A stretch of 64,000 nt of DNA, from positions 27,678,853-27,742,852 of the forward strand of contig CM052358.1 of the NCBI GenBank assembly GCA_028551475.1. Direction: 5' to 3'. Below are positions 23,883 to 34,890 of this stretch, one piece after another. Every line of letters begins with the position of its first letter. Positions within the stretch are counted from its first letter, which is position 1. The position numbers and the translations under genes are program-made. The stretch is from Casuarina equisetifolia (Eukaryota; Streptophyta; Magnoliopsida; Fagales; Casuarinaceae). The notes under the pieces are model-generated. The model ran no database searches. It was not told the DNA's origin and saw only the letters and a program-made list of their open reading frames with translations.

Positions 23883-25182
23883 TGATAACTCTATTTTTAT
23901 AGAGTTATTTTACCTATTTTTTAGGCAATAAATAATACAATGCTTATGAGAAAATATTTGAACTCCTCTTATTTATTTGAATTTGTCTTGTTTTTGTAGC
24001 ACAAGGAGGCCAGGAGAAAAGGGATGAACATAGAAAACCTGATGCTTATTGTGTGGCAAAATTGTAATATCAAGATCAAGAGAGTCAAGATGGGCTTGGG
24101 CTTTGGATAATTGTTATTAGATTTTCTATTGTTATTGGATTTTCTATTTAAATAGAAAACCCAGTCATGTTAGGAATTCAAGTCTCAATTAATTTAGGAG
24201 TTCAAAACCCAATTGTTTTAGGTCTGTAAAACTCAATTGTTTTAGGTCTTTAAAACCCAATTGTTTTAGGTCTCTAAAACCTAATTATACTAGGATAGGA
24301 GATAGGTCTAAACCTAAACCCTATTTAAGAGAAGAGAAGAGGCAAAAGAAAAGAGAGGAGGAAATTGAGCACAATTCAAGAGAGAGGCCAAGAATTCAAG
24401 GTTTTCTTGAAGAGAAGACAAAAAGGGTGACAGACTTCTTGTTCTTGGATTCAAGATGCCTTCTTTATTTCTTATTACCATTCTTCCTCATTATTTCTTT
24501 ATGTTTTAGTTTATTTTTGTTAGAGCTACGATGTAACCTAATTATGATGGTATGAATCTTATGATTATTATGTTTTGCAAGATATTTTATTTATGTGAAG
24601 TTATATATTACGGAGTTTAATGCTTTCAAGTGATTAGCTACCACTTAGATGACTTGATTTGCATGTTAAAGACCGACAGGAAATAGCATGCAGTTGCTTC
24701 TTGTAATATGTAACCATAAATTAAATATGGATAGACATATACCATATTGTTTGTGTGGCTTTTGGTGTAAACTAGGAATATTCATAGATCCTAATGCATT
24801 TGGTTTGTTTCAATTCACATATAGAGATATAGTGAATTAATGAACTAAATAGGTTTGCTATACCTAGACATAGGATAGTAAATAAATTAAGAAATTCTGC
24901 CATCACATAGATATTATCTCTCTTGCAAGCATAAATAATCAATATTAGTACCTAGTAATTATGGTGAAGTTATATGCTCTAACATATTTCTTTTATTAAG
25001 TTTTCTTAGACTTAGTTAGTTAATCTATCATCCATCAATTTGGTTTGCTAGATAAATTCTAGTAGTTATTCACCGTTAGTAATTAGTTGGTCTAGTAATC
25101 ACCAATCTCTGTGGGACGATATCTTTCTTATCATTATATTACTTGTTCGACATGTTCACTTGTATTTAGATTTCACCGAAAA
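23883..25182 (+). mobile_element. Solo LTR of a Ty3/Gypsy element
   Basis: 1300 bp starting TGATAACTCT and ending TTTCACCGAAAA (CA end mutated). AAAAT flanks it at 23878-23882 and 25183-25187, a 5-bp target duplication. It holds an internal run of short repeats (AATTGTTTTAGGTCT units near 24200-24300) and a TATA-like CTATTTAAGAG near 24320. The same LTR is at 58101-59391 (inverted) and 59895-61167. No internal region is attached, so it is a solo LTR left by recombination. Confidence 0.85.
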
Positions 25183-25214
25183 AAAATATTGAAGGATGTT
25201 GAAAGAAAATATTA

Positions 25215-25430
25215 AAGTATATACTACGAGGTTTCGAAGGGAACCTTAACAGCTTCCCGGCAAACGGCGACAGCGAGCGTTAGAATTTAAGGGAGGCTTT
25301 TCGATGAGAAAGCCTAGATCACGTGGCAGTCGTAGGAAGCAAAACGGTCCCTCTGACAAAAATGATCGCCAAGGCTCGAGCCAATCCGCACCTTCTATCT
25401 CATTCGCACCTTCTTATTAACGAAGAATGA
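25215..25430 (-). pseudogene. Gene X 5' end, copy 4
   Basis: Matches 640-870: the GGCAAACGGCGACAGCGAGC stretch, GAAAGCC, and AAACGGTCCC. The donor-side AACCGG|GTAAGC is altered, the telo-box is lost (TTAGAATTTAAG), and about 80 bp with the TATA-like motif of copy 1 are missing. It is a decayed remnant. Confidence 0.45.
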
Positions 25431-25599
25431 TGGGAACCAAGAAATGGCCTAACTTTTGGGTTCTTGAAGAGTTAGAAAATCCATAAATTGTCCAAACCAC
25501 AATTTAAGTTAAAAAATTATAATTATTTTCTTTGCCTATGAGAAGAAACCTATTTAAGTTTAGGTCTGAATTTAAAAAGTGAATTTAAAGGAGTGAATC

Positions 25600-26110
25600 T
25601 AAAAAGTGAAGTAAAATAAAGGAAGCTGCTTGAAGGTATGTGGGTGTTTAGTCGATATTTTCCTTTCGTTCCATCTTTCTCGCAACTTCTAGGTTTGAAA
25701 AACTTAATAGAAAAGTTGGAAGGAGACGTACACAGAGGGTTGTCTGCGTTGGGAAGCTTCACTCATGACAGCTAATAGGTTTTCAAGCCTCTTGTGGAAA
25801 AAGGTACGATGCACTCGAGAGAGGGAGAGAGGAAAACACTTTTCCTCTTTTACACATACATTTTCTGTGGAAACAAACGCCGAATGAAGGAAAACAAAAA
25901 TCATTTTTATAATATATGCCAATGGGCCCTAAGAGCGATCCAAGTCTTCGAGTCTCTTCTTCCCATTTGTCCTTGATTTTGCCTCGATCTGATGGAAATT
26001 TCGCACCACCATGTTACGTAAGTATGACAAAGCACTTTCGTCAACTGTAAAGTGTCGTCCGATAATTGGACCTCGCGAAGGACTATTTATTGTGGAAATG
26101 AACCGTTGAC
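25600..26110 (-). pseudogene. Orphan WRKY exon 1 with its promoter
   Basis: 25732-25766 reads MSEASQRRQPS plus two bases before a GTACGT donor, matching exon 1 of copies C and D. Upstream (25770-25880) lies the CT-rich leader, and 25920-26110 the better-preserved promoter block (GATGGAAATTTCGCACCACC; GTCGTCCGATAATTGG). No exon 2 follows within range on the minus strand, because the gene X remnant and the solo LTR come next. So this is a 5' fragment from an incomplete duplication. Confidence 0.65.
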
Positions 26111-26505
26111 GTGAAATCAGTCTTTCTTTCCTGGTGATTAGGTAATGCCAAAAAATTGCTACTTTTGGTCACTGCATTATCATTGCAGAAGATTTTGCCA
26201 AATAAGCAATAGTGCAATAGAAGTACGCTTGATCACAAGCAAAAAGAAGTCTGTCTTATCGAAAATCAAATAAAACTTGTCCTCTTGTTTGGTGCTGTAG
26301 CCACGACAACGAAGGCCATTTTGCTGGAGAAATTAAATACTTTTAGGGGCCGGAAGTTAGAAGCCCCTTACTTCGTTTTCATACATATGGTAAGACTAAG
26401 AATTCATGCAAACTTCAAAGCATGAGCTGCGAAGGTAGCATAGCCGCCTCCACACACGAAGGCTCATGTCTCCATCTCGGTGGCTACACCTATTCAGGTG
26501 GATGA
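26111..26505. repeat. Recurrent spacer and 'h' block
   Basis: 26120-26215 repeats 4790-4850. 26220-26340 repeats 5110-5220. 26345-26480 is an h block variant (CTTACTTCGTTTTCATACATATGGTAAG). It shows the uninterrupted target of the retroposon at 5341-5516 (AATTCATGCAAACTTCAAAG). Confidence 0.5.
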
Positions 26506-26700
26506 AATACTTGGGCCTGTGATGGTTTGCTTATTCTGATTTCTGTAATTAGATGGGCCTCCTCTCCTACTCTTCTTTGTGTCTATGTATGTGCTCGAAT
26601 CTATAATGAGTTGATGCGTGGTCACCGAAGTCAATTTGCTGATCTTTTGCGGTCAAGGTCTAACGTAAAGTGGGGTTTGGCGTGGCGAGCTAGACCAAGT
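26506..26700. promoter_or_regulatory. Site II and paired W-box block, module D
   Basis: TTGGGCC near 26511 and ATGGGCC at 26553-26559; W-box cores AGTCAA at 26629-26634 and GGTCAA at 26651-26656. It lies about 300 bp beyond the 3' end of WRKY copy D. No gene X exon is attached. Confidence 0.5.
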
Positions 26701-26875
26701 AGATCCTACCAGTGGATTTCAATGATTTGAAGCATATACAAATTTAGAAAACATAGAAGTTTTGTCATGATTCATGATGCTCAAGCTTTAAAGAGAACAA
26801 AACTCTTGAGGGTATCAAACATATGACAAACTTGGATTATTTTCTAGCAAGAATGTTAAAACAAAAGAAAACACC

Positions 26876-26887
26876 TTTATTTTTATT
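26876..26887 (-). terminator. Two overlapping-range poly(A) signals for WRKY copy D
   Basis: TTTATT at 26876-26881 and again at 26882-26887, read on the minus strand as AATAAA twice, 77-88 nt beyond the copy D stop codon. Position and sequence suit a 3' end signal. Confidence 0.5.
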
Positions 26888-26963
26888 ACGTGAAAGGCTT
26901 TTACAAGGCTAGCTTTCTCAAGGGGGGAAAAGCCTTGGAAAGGTGACAAGTAGAATTAGGATT

Positions 26964-28454
26964 TCAATTCTTGTTATCACGATGAGAAGTTGATAGGTTT
27001 TTAAAAAGTTGTTCATTATCATATTCAGAAGTTGATTGATATTTGAAAACTTGCTCATTATCATGACAAGAAGTTGGTTGATTTCTGAAAACTTGTGTCC
27101 ACAAGTCATATTGGTTGGCACTTGAAGTTGGAGTTTGTGATTGGGAGGCAGTAGATTCTATAGTTGGTGAGGCATGCTTGTGCACAGCCTCATACACTAC
27201 TCGGACAGATCCAGTCTTCAAGATTGACCACTCAACTTTCTTCCGTGCAGGACAATTGCTTCTTTGACAGTTGAAGTAACTTCTAAATACATGCATTAAA
27301 GTGGATTTAGGTTAGGTACTTCCTTGCATAACGTATACCAAAATAAGATGACCTTGAATATAAAAGTAAAACATTCTTTACCTATTTTTGCCTATATATT
27401 TTATGAACTTCTGGCCATACTTCCTCCATTTGTACCCATCTTCTGGTGAGATAAATCTGCTGCCTCGTGCATCGGCGCCTCTCTCTCCGCCGTGTCCACC
27501 CTCCATCTCCCTGGTAGAACATGAAGAGGATCAAACAAACTTATCCTTCTATAACCCATAGGAGAATGAGTTGTGTCGAGCTCGGCACTCAACATATGTT
27601 TTTGCTTATAACCCATACTGGCATGCATAAAATTTCCTCAGACATATCTTACGTTCTATGCCTATTTTGAATTTTTGCATGCTTGAATATGAGAGAAGAG
27701 ATGAGAAGGGGAGCTATTGGGTTCCTAAAATTCTCCATTTTCGACCATTAGGGTTCTATGATGTTCAAGAAACAGGGTAAAAGAAACAAAAGTAAAGATC
27801 GCTTCCTCATCTCAGTGAACTCTTGATCAGAAGAAAGTGAAAAGGGATAGAAGCCATATGCAAGGCCGAAGTGCACCTCGATGATAAGTCCATTGGTATA
27901 TCGTGTGGTTGATAAAGCTGGACGTAGAGGTGGATCTTCTGGTTTTCAGGTTAAAACTAGAAAACCAGCAGCAGAACCTCGCATGCATTATCATCTTATC
28001 CGTGTATGTGCTTATACTGAACAGATTAGACCCAAGGTCCGAAAACCCAATTCGATCAAAGTACGGGAAAACAGTACTTAGATCCCCTGCAAATCAAAAT
28101 CGGTGGACAAAGACCAGCAAACTTACATCAAAAGTGCATTACAGAGTACCTCCATACACTTACTGCCCATATTACATGCAAAAATGGACTCAAAAGCAGC
28201 TAAAGAAGAAAACGCACACAGCCTGCAGTCAGATGTCATGATCCATGGCAAAGACACAGTTAGAACTATGTGCTCTATGAATTGAAGGACATGTCTCTTA
28301 AACATCAGAAGTAAGAGGAAACAGCTTGAAAGACATATGTCTTTAGTCGATATTTCCCTTTCGTCTTCCTTGAAACTTTTTGGTTTGACAAAGCTAATGA
28401 GAGGAGGAAGGAGACATACATGGAGGTTTGTCTTCGTTGGGACGCTTCATTCAT
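26964..28454 (-). CDS. WRKY transcription factor copy D, intact three-exon gene
   Basis: Exons: 28420-28454 (35 nt), 27382-27510 (129 nt), 26964-27282 (319 nt); 483 nt, so 160 residues plus stop, with no frame break. Introns of 909 and 99 nt have donors GTATGT and GTAAAG and acceptors CTACCAG and TATTTAG. Exon 1 reads MNEASQRRQTS; Met 12 is split across the junction. WRKYGQK is at residues 40-46, Cys at 60 and 65, His at 89 and 91: one C-X4-C-X23-H-X-H WRKY domain that binds W-box DNA. After the heptad the sequence is KFIKYIGKNRSYFNC, unlike the more usual VVKGNPxPRSYY. The tail (92-160) is Ser/Gln/Asn rich with repeats around HDNEQVFKYQSTS. There is a CT-rich leader upstream and AATAAA signals downstream. 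This is the only copy I find intact; expression is untested, and exon 1 rests on phase, donor consensus and conservation in eight copies. Confidence 0.75.
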
Positions 28455-28526
28455 GGCTGCTGCTTTCTCAACCAGAAGGAGCTACAAAGTATTTTAAGTC
28501 TGCTATGGAAAAGAGGTACGAGGTGC

Positions 28527-28528
<2 letters not shown>

Positions 28529-28571
<43 letters not shown>
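28529..28571. repeat. (GA)n microsatellite in the WRKY D leader
   Basis: About 21 GA repeats, read as CT repeats in the 5' leader of copy D, some 75 nt upstream of its ATG. Copies B, C and E have only short or imperfect GA runs at the same place, and an (AT)n run replaces it at 32565 and 56581. Confidence 0.85.
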
Positions 28572-28575
<4 letters not shown>

Positions 28576-28849
28576 TACTGTTCCTTTTTTACACTAATAT
28601 TCTTTATGCTGGGCCATTCTTTCTGTGGAAACAAATGCACTGAAAATAATTTTTTTATTTGCGTTGGAATGGATCCTGGAAGCAATCAAAATTCGGCGAG
28701 TCCCCGCTTCACATGCGTCCCTCTTCACAAACCCCTTGGGACGGTAAACTGACGACAGCGTGACAATGCGGGAAATTAGTTAACTTTTACACTAAATTTT
28801 AGATTCATTTTTTATATACAAATTTCACTCAAAATAATATTTCTTTAAG
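28572..28849 (-). promoter_or_regulatory. WRKY D upstream region
   Basis: Minus-strand upstream DNA of copy D with a TATA-like GCATAAAGAATATTAG near 28612-28597 and GGCCCAG just beyond. Collinear with 20150-20380 of copy C. A real promoter is likely by position, but the start site is unknown. Confidence 0.4.
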
Positions 28850-29680
28850 ATAATTTTATATTTTTAAACAAATGAGCTCACTTTCATACTACATTCTTTA
28901 CTTTCACAAAGAAAATAGATATATCAATTGTTTTCTCAGAAAATGACTTCTATTTTGTTTAGTCCATATATAATAAATCCAACCAAAGAAAGATATCTTA
29001 AAAAGTTTAATATCTAAATCCCTTTCTTTATTACTTTGATCATCTAATATAGTTCTTTATTTCATCCTTTAATGTCATATCGGATTCCATTTTGTGCAAA
29101 AATACTTTTCCAAATTATCATTATCCATGCACATCCAAAAAAGATATGACTCATAGTTTTTATATGAAATTAATGGAAATCATAATATATATTTACCGAA
29201 GGAAGCTACCATACAATTTTTGTTACTGTAGGAAGTTTGTCCCTATAAACAAGCCATTTATTGAAATTATGTTTGTTAATGTCATTAATCCAATTTAAAT
29301 CATACCAATTCATCATTTCATTATCTTGCCAAAGATCATTATAAACATTTTAGCAACAATATATAGAATTGAAGAGAACATAGGTAAGTGTGGGTCTTAA
29401 CTTGAGGAGACTGCTAATTCTAAGTTATGGTATCTTTTATGTCCAACTATATTATTGAAATTCTTTTACACTCTGTACTGTAAATTTATTTACTCTATAA
29501 TGAAGCTTCTGGGAGATTTATGAGATTTCAAAGTATACAATTTAAAAGGACTTTATTCTAGATTTTAAGATTTAGTAAACCTAATCTCCCTTCCTTTTTT
29601 GATAAGTAAACAATTTGTCAAGCTATTTTGTGAAAATGATGTACATCTATGTTACTTGCGCATAAGTTAATATGGTTTTA
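28850..29680 (-). mobile_element. Degenerate LINE, minus strand
   Basis: Matches the LINE at 12900-13790 in the same orientation (GTGAGTTT-type 3' part is missing; it includes AGCTATTTTGTGAAAATGATG near 29620 and the AATTTATTTACTCTATAATG run near 29485). Heavily mutated, with no open frame of use. Confidence 0.55.
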
Positions 29681-32100
29681 ATTTTCTTTTATAAATGTAC
29701 GACTTTATTCATATTGGAAAGAAAATGAAAGCTTACACTTACAATCTCGTTTGAGTATGAAAGAAAACCAAGTTTAGAAGTTTCTAACTATAATTTTAAA
29801 ATTTATGTTAATCTACTCTTACATTTATTCAATTTGAACTATTTATGTATGTTCAACATGCAAAGAGTATTTATTATATCTCATTTAATGTAGAGTTCAC
29901 ATTTACTCAATGTGTAAAAATGTTAAAAGGTAAAAGTCATACATTCAAAACATACGATTATTCTATAACTTTTAAATATAATAAAAAGTTTTCCTAAATT
30001 TTATATTAAAATTTAGACCTATTTTTAAAGGTCACCAACTACTTCTTTAAACATGACTAATTCCTAGACAAAATAATAATGACTATAGACTAAAATAGTC
30101 GTTATTCGTGTGACTAACTTTTGTGATTTTCGTATCTCTTAAAGGAGGGGCCGGAGGCTAGACCATGACTCCATTTTTAAAACATGGTTAGAACCACAGA
30201 TAAGTTGAAGCACGAGCGGGGAATGGTAGCTGCCCACACGAAGGCATGTGTCTCCACTGCCTTCACGACACTAGTGGGTTACTGAGGGTAGTGGGACAGT
30301 GTTTATGATGATAAACGTACGAAAATGCGAAAGCTCAGTGCAGCTTAATCGAAAGTAATTGCTGGAGAATCTGAATGGAATTCTAGTCGCGGCTGCTAAT
30401 GAATGACATCATTTTTTTTAACATTTTGTACATAAAATAATAGACCTACCACTACGATATAAATGAAAGGGCAATACAAATAAAACAAATACAACAGTCC
30501 AAACAACACCAATATTCAAGAGTTTGGCTACCGCGTTTTTCTTCTTGTTGTTTCCCTAAACAACACAGGATATCGTTTTATAGATTATTCAAGTACAGCA
30601 CTAAATGGTTTATGCATAAGAAAATCTTTGTAACAATCCATGGTTTATAACAAAAGGACATAATGAAAATGATGTATACTTTACATCATTTAGATCTTGT
30701 CTTAGTATCTTTTATGTATAAAAAAATGGTTCTTGCATCTTGGCCTATAAAGATAGAAGGCTATTAAACTAGTCCTCAGGTAGTACGGATTTCAAGTTGT
30801 TTTGCACTTCTAATTGTCTACTTCAAAACTTGGCTAGAGATGACGACGATATAGACATGGCTTTCATCTTTTAGGTTAAATTGTTGGATCCCATCTAGTC
30901 ACATTTGACACACAAATTTGGTCGTAAGCTCAAAATTACTAATCCAATAAAACAAGGGACATTTCTCAACTGTTTTTTCTTTTAAGGGAAGGGGATAAGT
31001 ACTACATGTAAAGTATTCTATAAATGCATATCTTATCAAACTTTACATCTATTTTAACATAACTTCATTACAATGGTCCAACTATGACCTTACCACAATG
31101 TCACTTTCATTGTGTGGATTCTTATTAGGGTTGATTTTGAATAAAAGATGATCTAATCTTTATTCATTAAGACATATAAATTCTTATATTTTACTTTGTT
31201 TACAAAGCTCTCCAACAAGTAAAGAAAGAGTGTAAGTAAAATTGCATATGAAATCCTGAATTAATAGTGACAATAAAAGTACAACATAGATAAATTTAGC
31301 TACTAGGAATAACTTTTTATAAAACAAAGTTAGAAGAAAAGTCTAAGTAGGAATCATTAGAGATAAGACTCAATACTTCTAATAAATTTAGATAACTTCA
31401 ATTGTATACTCATTACTATTTTGTGGATTCTTATTAAATATAGTTAATTATTTTTTGTCTTTGTATTTATTAGACTTATGAATACGAGTATTGATGTTGA
31501 TGATGAAAAAACACTAACTTTCCGGCAGTTATCATCGGTTCAAGGGGCTACTGTTTCAACTACCAACACAAAGTTGTTCATTGACTCCACAAACTGATAT
31601 CTGCTTTACAGAAATTTGTTTAGCTTCATGCGGTTCGTCCCACGTCCATGAAAAATAAGATAAGATGCATAACTAATGAATCGGTCTAGGACAAATGGGC
31701 AAGGGAAATCCAATGAGATGCCACCAGATGGATAATTGTACAACCCAATGAGATAAAGGCTCATTTTGATGGTGAGTAGGGTATAAAGAGACTGTTAATT
31801 TTGATAATCAGAGCAAACAAGGATAAATTGGCTAACAAATTGGCATAACGAAGTCAGGATGTGGCAAAAGAGAAAGTTGTAGAGGTGACTACATGTAGAT
31901 TTGTAGCTTCATTGGTAACATTAGACTTATACCTGGTTAGACAAATCTCAAAAGTTTGGAGTTGGGATACCACTTCATTATGAAGGGGAATGGGTGGTTT
32001 GAACATTGCAGTCCAAAAAAGCTTCATAGTCATAGCTAAAACCTTCTAGAAGTCACAAAGTCTTCTGCAAGTCAGTTAGGGGACATTCTATGAAACTCAA
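29681..32100. other. Module spacer with 'h' block
   Basis: 29800-30100 repeats 20400-20960. 30140-30400 is an h block with a damaged donor (ACATG|GTTAGAACC). 30410-30530 and 30900-30975 match 21290-21510; the 375 nt between them (30535-30905) are extra and include AACAATCCATGGTTTATAAC, also seen as AATGTTCCAAGGTTCATAGT at 37910 and 52855. 31080-31480 is the AGTGAAATTGC-type block. 31530-31900 is the conserved spacer block, copy 3. No gene is supported. Confidence 0.4.
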
Positions 32101-32500
32101 CTGATTTGCTAAGGTCCGAAACTCACTTAAGTAGAAAAGAAGCAACTAAAGAAGAAAATGCACACAGTCTGCAGTCAGAGGTTATGGTCGGAAGGCAGAA
32201 TGTTGGATTTTATATGGAGGGCCAACTTCACTTAAAAACTGGTTTGTCTCTCATATATATGGAGCTTTCTTTTGTGTTTTGTGTCTGATGAGGGATTGCT
32301 CCCAACACAAAGACATACGTATCTGAATTTGAAGGAGTGAATCTATGAAGTAAAATAAAGGAAGTTGCTTGAATGTATGTGTGTTTAGTCGATATTTTCC
32401 TTTCCTTTTGTCTTTCTCACAACTTCTAGGTTTGACAAAGCTTACGAGAAAAGAAGGAAACGTACACAGAGGTTTGTCTGCGTTAGGAAGCTTCACTCAT
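32101..32500 (-). pseudogene. Fragment of WRKY intron 1 and exon 1 (stop in exon 1)
   Basis: 32130-32200 matches the intron 1 run GAAGAAAATGCACACAG of the other copies. 32466-32500 is exon 1, but codon 6 is TAA (CAA in the others), so it reads MSEAS then stop; the donor is GTACGT. No WRKY exons 2 or 3 follow. It is a 5' fragment of an incomplete duplication. Confidence 0.65.
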
Positions 32501-32562
32501 GGCAGCTTCTGTCTCAACCATAGGGAGCTAAAAAGTTTTCAAGCCTTTTGTGGAAAATGGTA

Positions 32563-32564
<2 letters not shown>

Positions 32565-32604
<40 letters not shown>
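32565..32604. repeat. (AT)n microsatellite
   Basis: Twenty AT repeats directly beside the chloroplast-derived segment and within the old WRKY leader sequence (compare the shorter AT run at 56581-56597 in copy F). Confidence 0.9.
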
Positions 32605-32606
<2 letters not shown>

Positions 32607-32625
32607 ATAAAACTTTTGTCTTAAC

Positions 32626-32904
32626 AATTATTTGGTGTTTTTATATGATATCCACGATTCCTTTCAATTTGTAATTCAATACACAAATTAATTGGTTCTG
32701 TTAGGTTAACTATGTGCTGTGTATTATCAACAATTTCTACAGAAGGGGGTAAGATGTCTTGAGCAGTTACAGGTTGGGGGCCCTTGACACAAATAGACGC
32801 GCCACGAATTCCATACAGATTACTTCTCAATATAATTTCTTTCAAATTCATTAAAATTTCATGTACTGATTCTTGAATACCTACTATGGTAGAATATTCA
32901 TGTG
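32626..32904 (-). pseudogene. rpoA: Chloroplast-derived rpoA fragment (NUPT)
   Basis: Minus strand reads [20 protein letters not shown], then [29 protein letters not shown] and [13 protein letters not shown]. This is an internal part of the plastid RNA polymerase alpha subunit. It is nearly colinear with the plastid protein apart from small changes, such as a lost residue in TAQDILPPS. It has no plastid context and abuts an AT microsatellite at one side and rpoC2 at the other, so it is transferred DNA without function. Confidence 0.85.
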
Positions 32905-33139
32905 GTTAAAATATTTTCTGGAGATATCCATTTTCCTCGAAAGATGGGTAAGATATCCCGACACAGTGGTATCTTTATACCACTGGGAACGGCAAAAAAA
33001 AATGCTAAGGAATCAAAAAAAAAATTGAAAAAGTGGATCTATGCCCAATGCGTCACACCTAACAAGAAAAAGTATTTTGTTTTGGCTCGACCCGTAATCA
33101 TATATGAAATAGCAGACGGTATAAATTTCGTAACATTTT
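32905..33139 (+). pseudogene. rpoC2: Chloroplast-derived rpoC2 fragment (NUPT)
   Basis: Plus strand reads [20 protein letters not shown], then [40 protein letters not shown] and YEIADGIN. This is an internal part of the plastid RNA polymerase beta'' subunit. It joins the rpoA piece at 32904/32905 in opposite orientation, an arrangement that does not exist in a standard plastid genome. Homology ends near 33139. Confidence 0.85.
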
Positions 33140-33629
33140 TAGATATTAAAAATTAAGCATTAGATATTAAAAAAATACAAGATGTTCAGTTACAACATTT
33201 TCATTTAGGTTCAAAAATTGTATTTGGTAAATTCTAAAACTCTTATAAAAGGTTATTACAATTTTTAAGTTCTAATCCCTGATTGATAAACTTTTCTCTT
33301 CTATCTTTTTTTATTTAGTAATAATGCTTAAATTATATAAAATTTTATCATTGAATATTCTTATATTTTTTTGTATATTGCTTTTATTAACGCAAGCTAA
33401 TCATTTTATTTTTAAAAAAGATACTTTTAATATTACTAGGAACTCATTATATCAAAAAATTTAAAACCATTGTTAAATTTTAAAAAGTGTGACATAATTA
33501 TTGTGAACATATGTATTTTTCTCAAAAAAATTTTAGTTCTAATATTTTTTGTTTTAATTATTTTCCTTCGGTCTTCGTCTCAAATTCTAGGTTTCACAAG
33601 GTTTAACATAAAACGAGGATGGAGACATC
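33140..33629. other. AT-rich DNA after the plastid insertion
   Basis: 33250-33330 resembles 18050-18140 and 48160-48250 (ACAATTTTTAAG..., CTGATTGATAAAC). 33550-33629 begins another WRKY exon 1 block. Otherwise nothing is recognised. Confidence 0.35.
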
Positions 33630-33664
33630 ATGGAGGTCTGTCTGGGCAGGGAAGCTTCACACAT
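33630..33664 (-). pseudogene. Orphan WRKY exon 1, donor lost
   Basis: Minus strand reads MCEASLPRQTS and then AT before GATGTC instead of a GT donor. The CT-rich leader lies at 33720-33760. There is no exon 2 downstream. It is one of eight exon 1 copies in the window. Confidence 0.6.
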
Positions 33665-33779
33665 GGCAGCTGCTTTATCAACGAGGGACTAAAAAGTATT
33701 CAACCGCTTCTGGAACAAGGTAAGAGATAGAGAGAGAGTGAGTGGAAAATACTGTTCCCTTTGTTATAGAAAAACTTAC

Positions 33780-34890
33780 TTATATTGATTGTAAAGTTTT
33801 GATAGAGAAAATCACAAAAAAGAATTGATGGATGGAGAATAAGACATCTTGGCTATAAGAAGATTACAATTGGTAAAATTAGTTCTTATTTATATATGCA
33901 TATTTTGGATGCAAATGTTTATTTATCTCAAAGTAGAACATTTATAAGATTGAGAAGAAGATTAAGCACTTTCTATTGGACATAATTTAGAAGATCATAA
34001 AACCTAGAAAGTTATTTGGTAGATTATTTATTTACTTAAAAAGGAAGGAGGACTTAGGCTACTTGACATTAAAGTGTGGAATAAGGTTCTATTAGATTAT
34101 CACTTTAGAATCTTACCAAATATCTAAGTTTATCCTTAAGGAGTAGATGGGTTTATAGAATTAATTGTAAGAGAATTTCAGGTATGCATCTTGACATCAA
34201 AGAAAATATGACATGGAGTTGAAAATGTCTTATCAAGCTATGATAAATTCTCACACTTAAGCTATCTAAACATTTTTATTGTTGTAAAGAGACATACAAA
34301 GAATTACAACAAGTTAATGTTGAAGTTGAATGATATGACTTGATATTGGATGGCTCATACATAGGATAAACTTCTTACAATAGAAATGATATCTCAATAC
34401 CTTTCTTCAATTGACTTATATTGTAATTGCTATGGTTCTCAAGTTGAAAGTAGGTTACACTTACTTTTGTAAGATACTTGGACTAGGCAAATTTGGTAAA
34501 GTATCCTTACATAACAAGGTTTTCAAAGGATCATCAATGATTAGAATTCTAAACTACAATGGATAATTAAAGTCACTGAAAGGAAGAATTTAACTATGAA
34601 TCTTCTTAAATTTTCTTTTTTAATATGTGTGTATTGTATGTGGTCTAAACAAAATTGTAAAAATTTATAAAATAAGGCTATTGAAATGCTAATTTTATTT
34701 ATTAAAATCAAGAAAGTAGTATATGGAAAAATATCTTTATTTAAGAATATTAAATCCTACTTGGTGGATATATTGTTGCGTCATAGTTGGAAGATTTTTA
34801 ACTCAATTTTTATTAAATAAATTATATTCTTAAGCTTTTTTATTCTTTTGTTGTTAGATGAATAAACTCACATATTCATAAAAAAAATAA
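33780..34890 (+). mobile_element. Degenerate LINE, plus strand
   Basis: Plus-strand fragments read LKKEGGLRLLDIKVWNKVLL near 34040-34100 and, near 34430, a zinc-binding region remnant; the 3' end has AGATGAATAAACTCACATATTCAT and an A run near 34885. It has many stops and is the oldest-looking plus-strand copy. Confidence 0.65.

Noticed and set aside
27401..27628. 75-codon frame ending across WRKY exon 2 in copy D
   Set aside because: It is out of frame with WRKYGQK and runs through the intron 1 acceptor; a shadow frame.
32902..33156. An 84-codon gene of its own
   Set aside because: It starts at GTG inside homology to plastid rpoC2 and is a fragment, not a nuclear gene.
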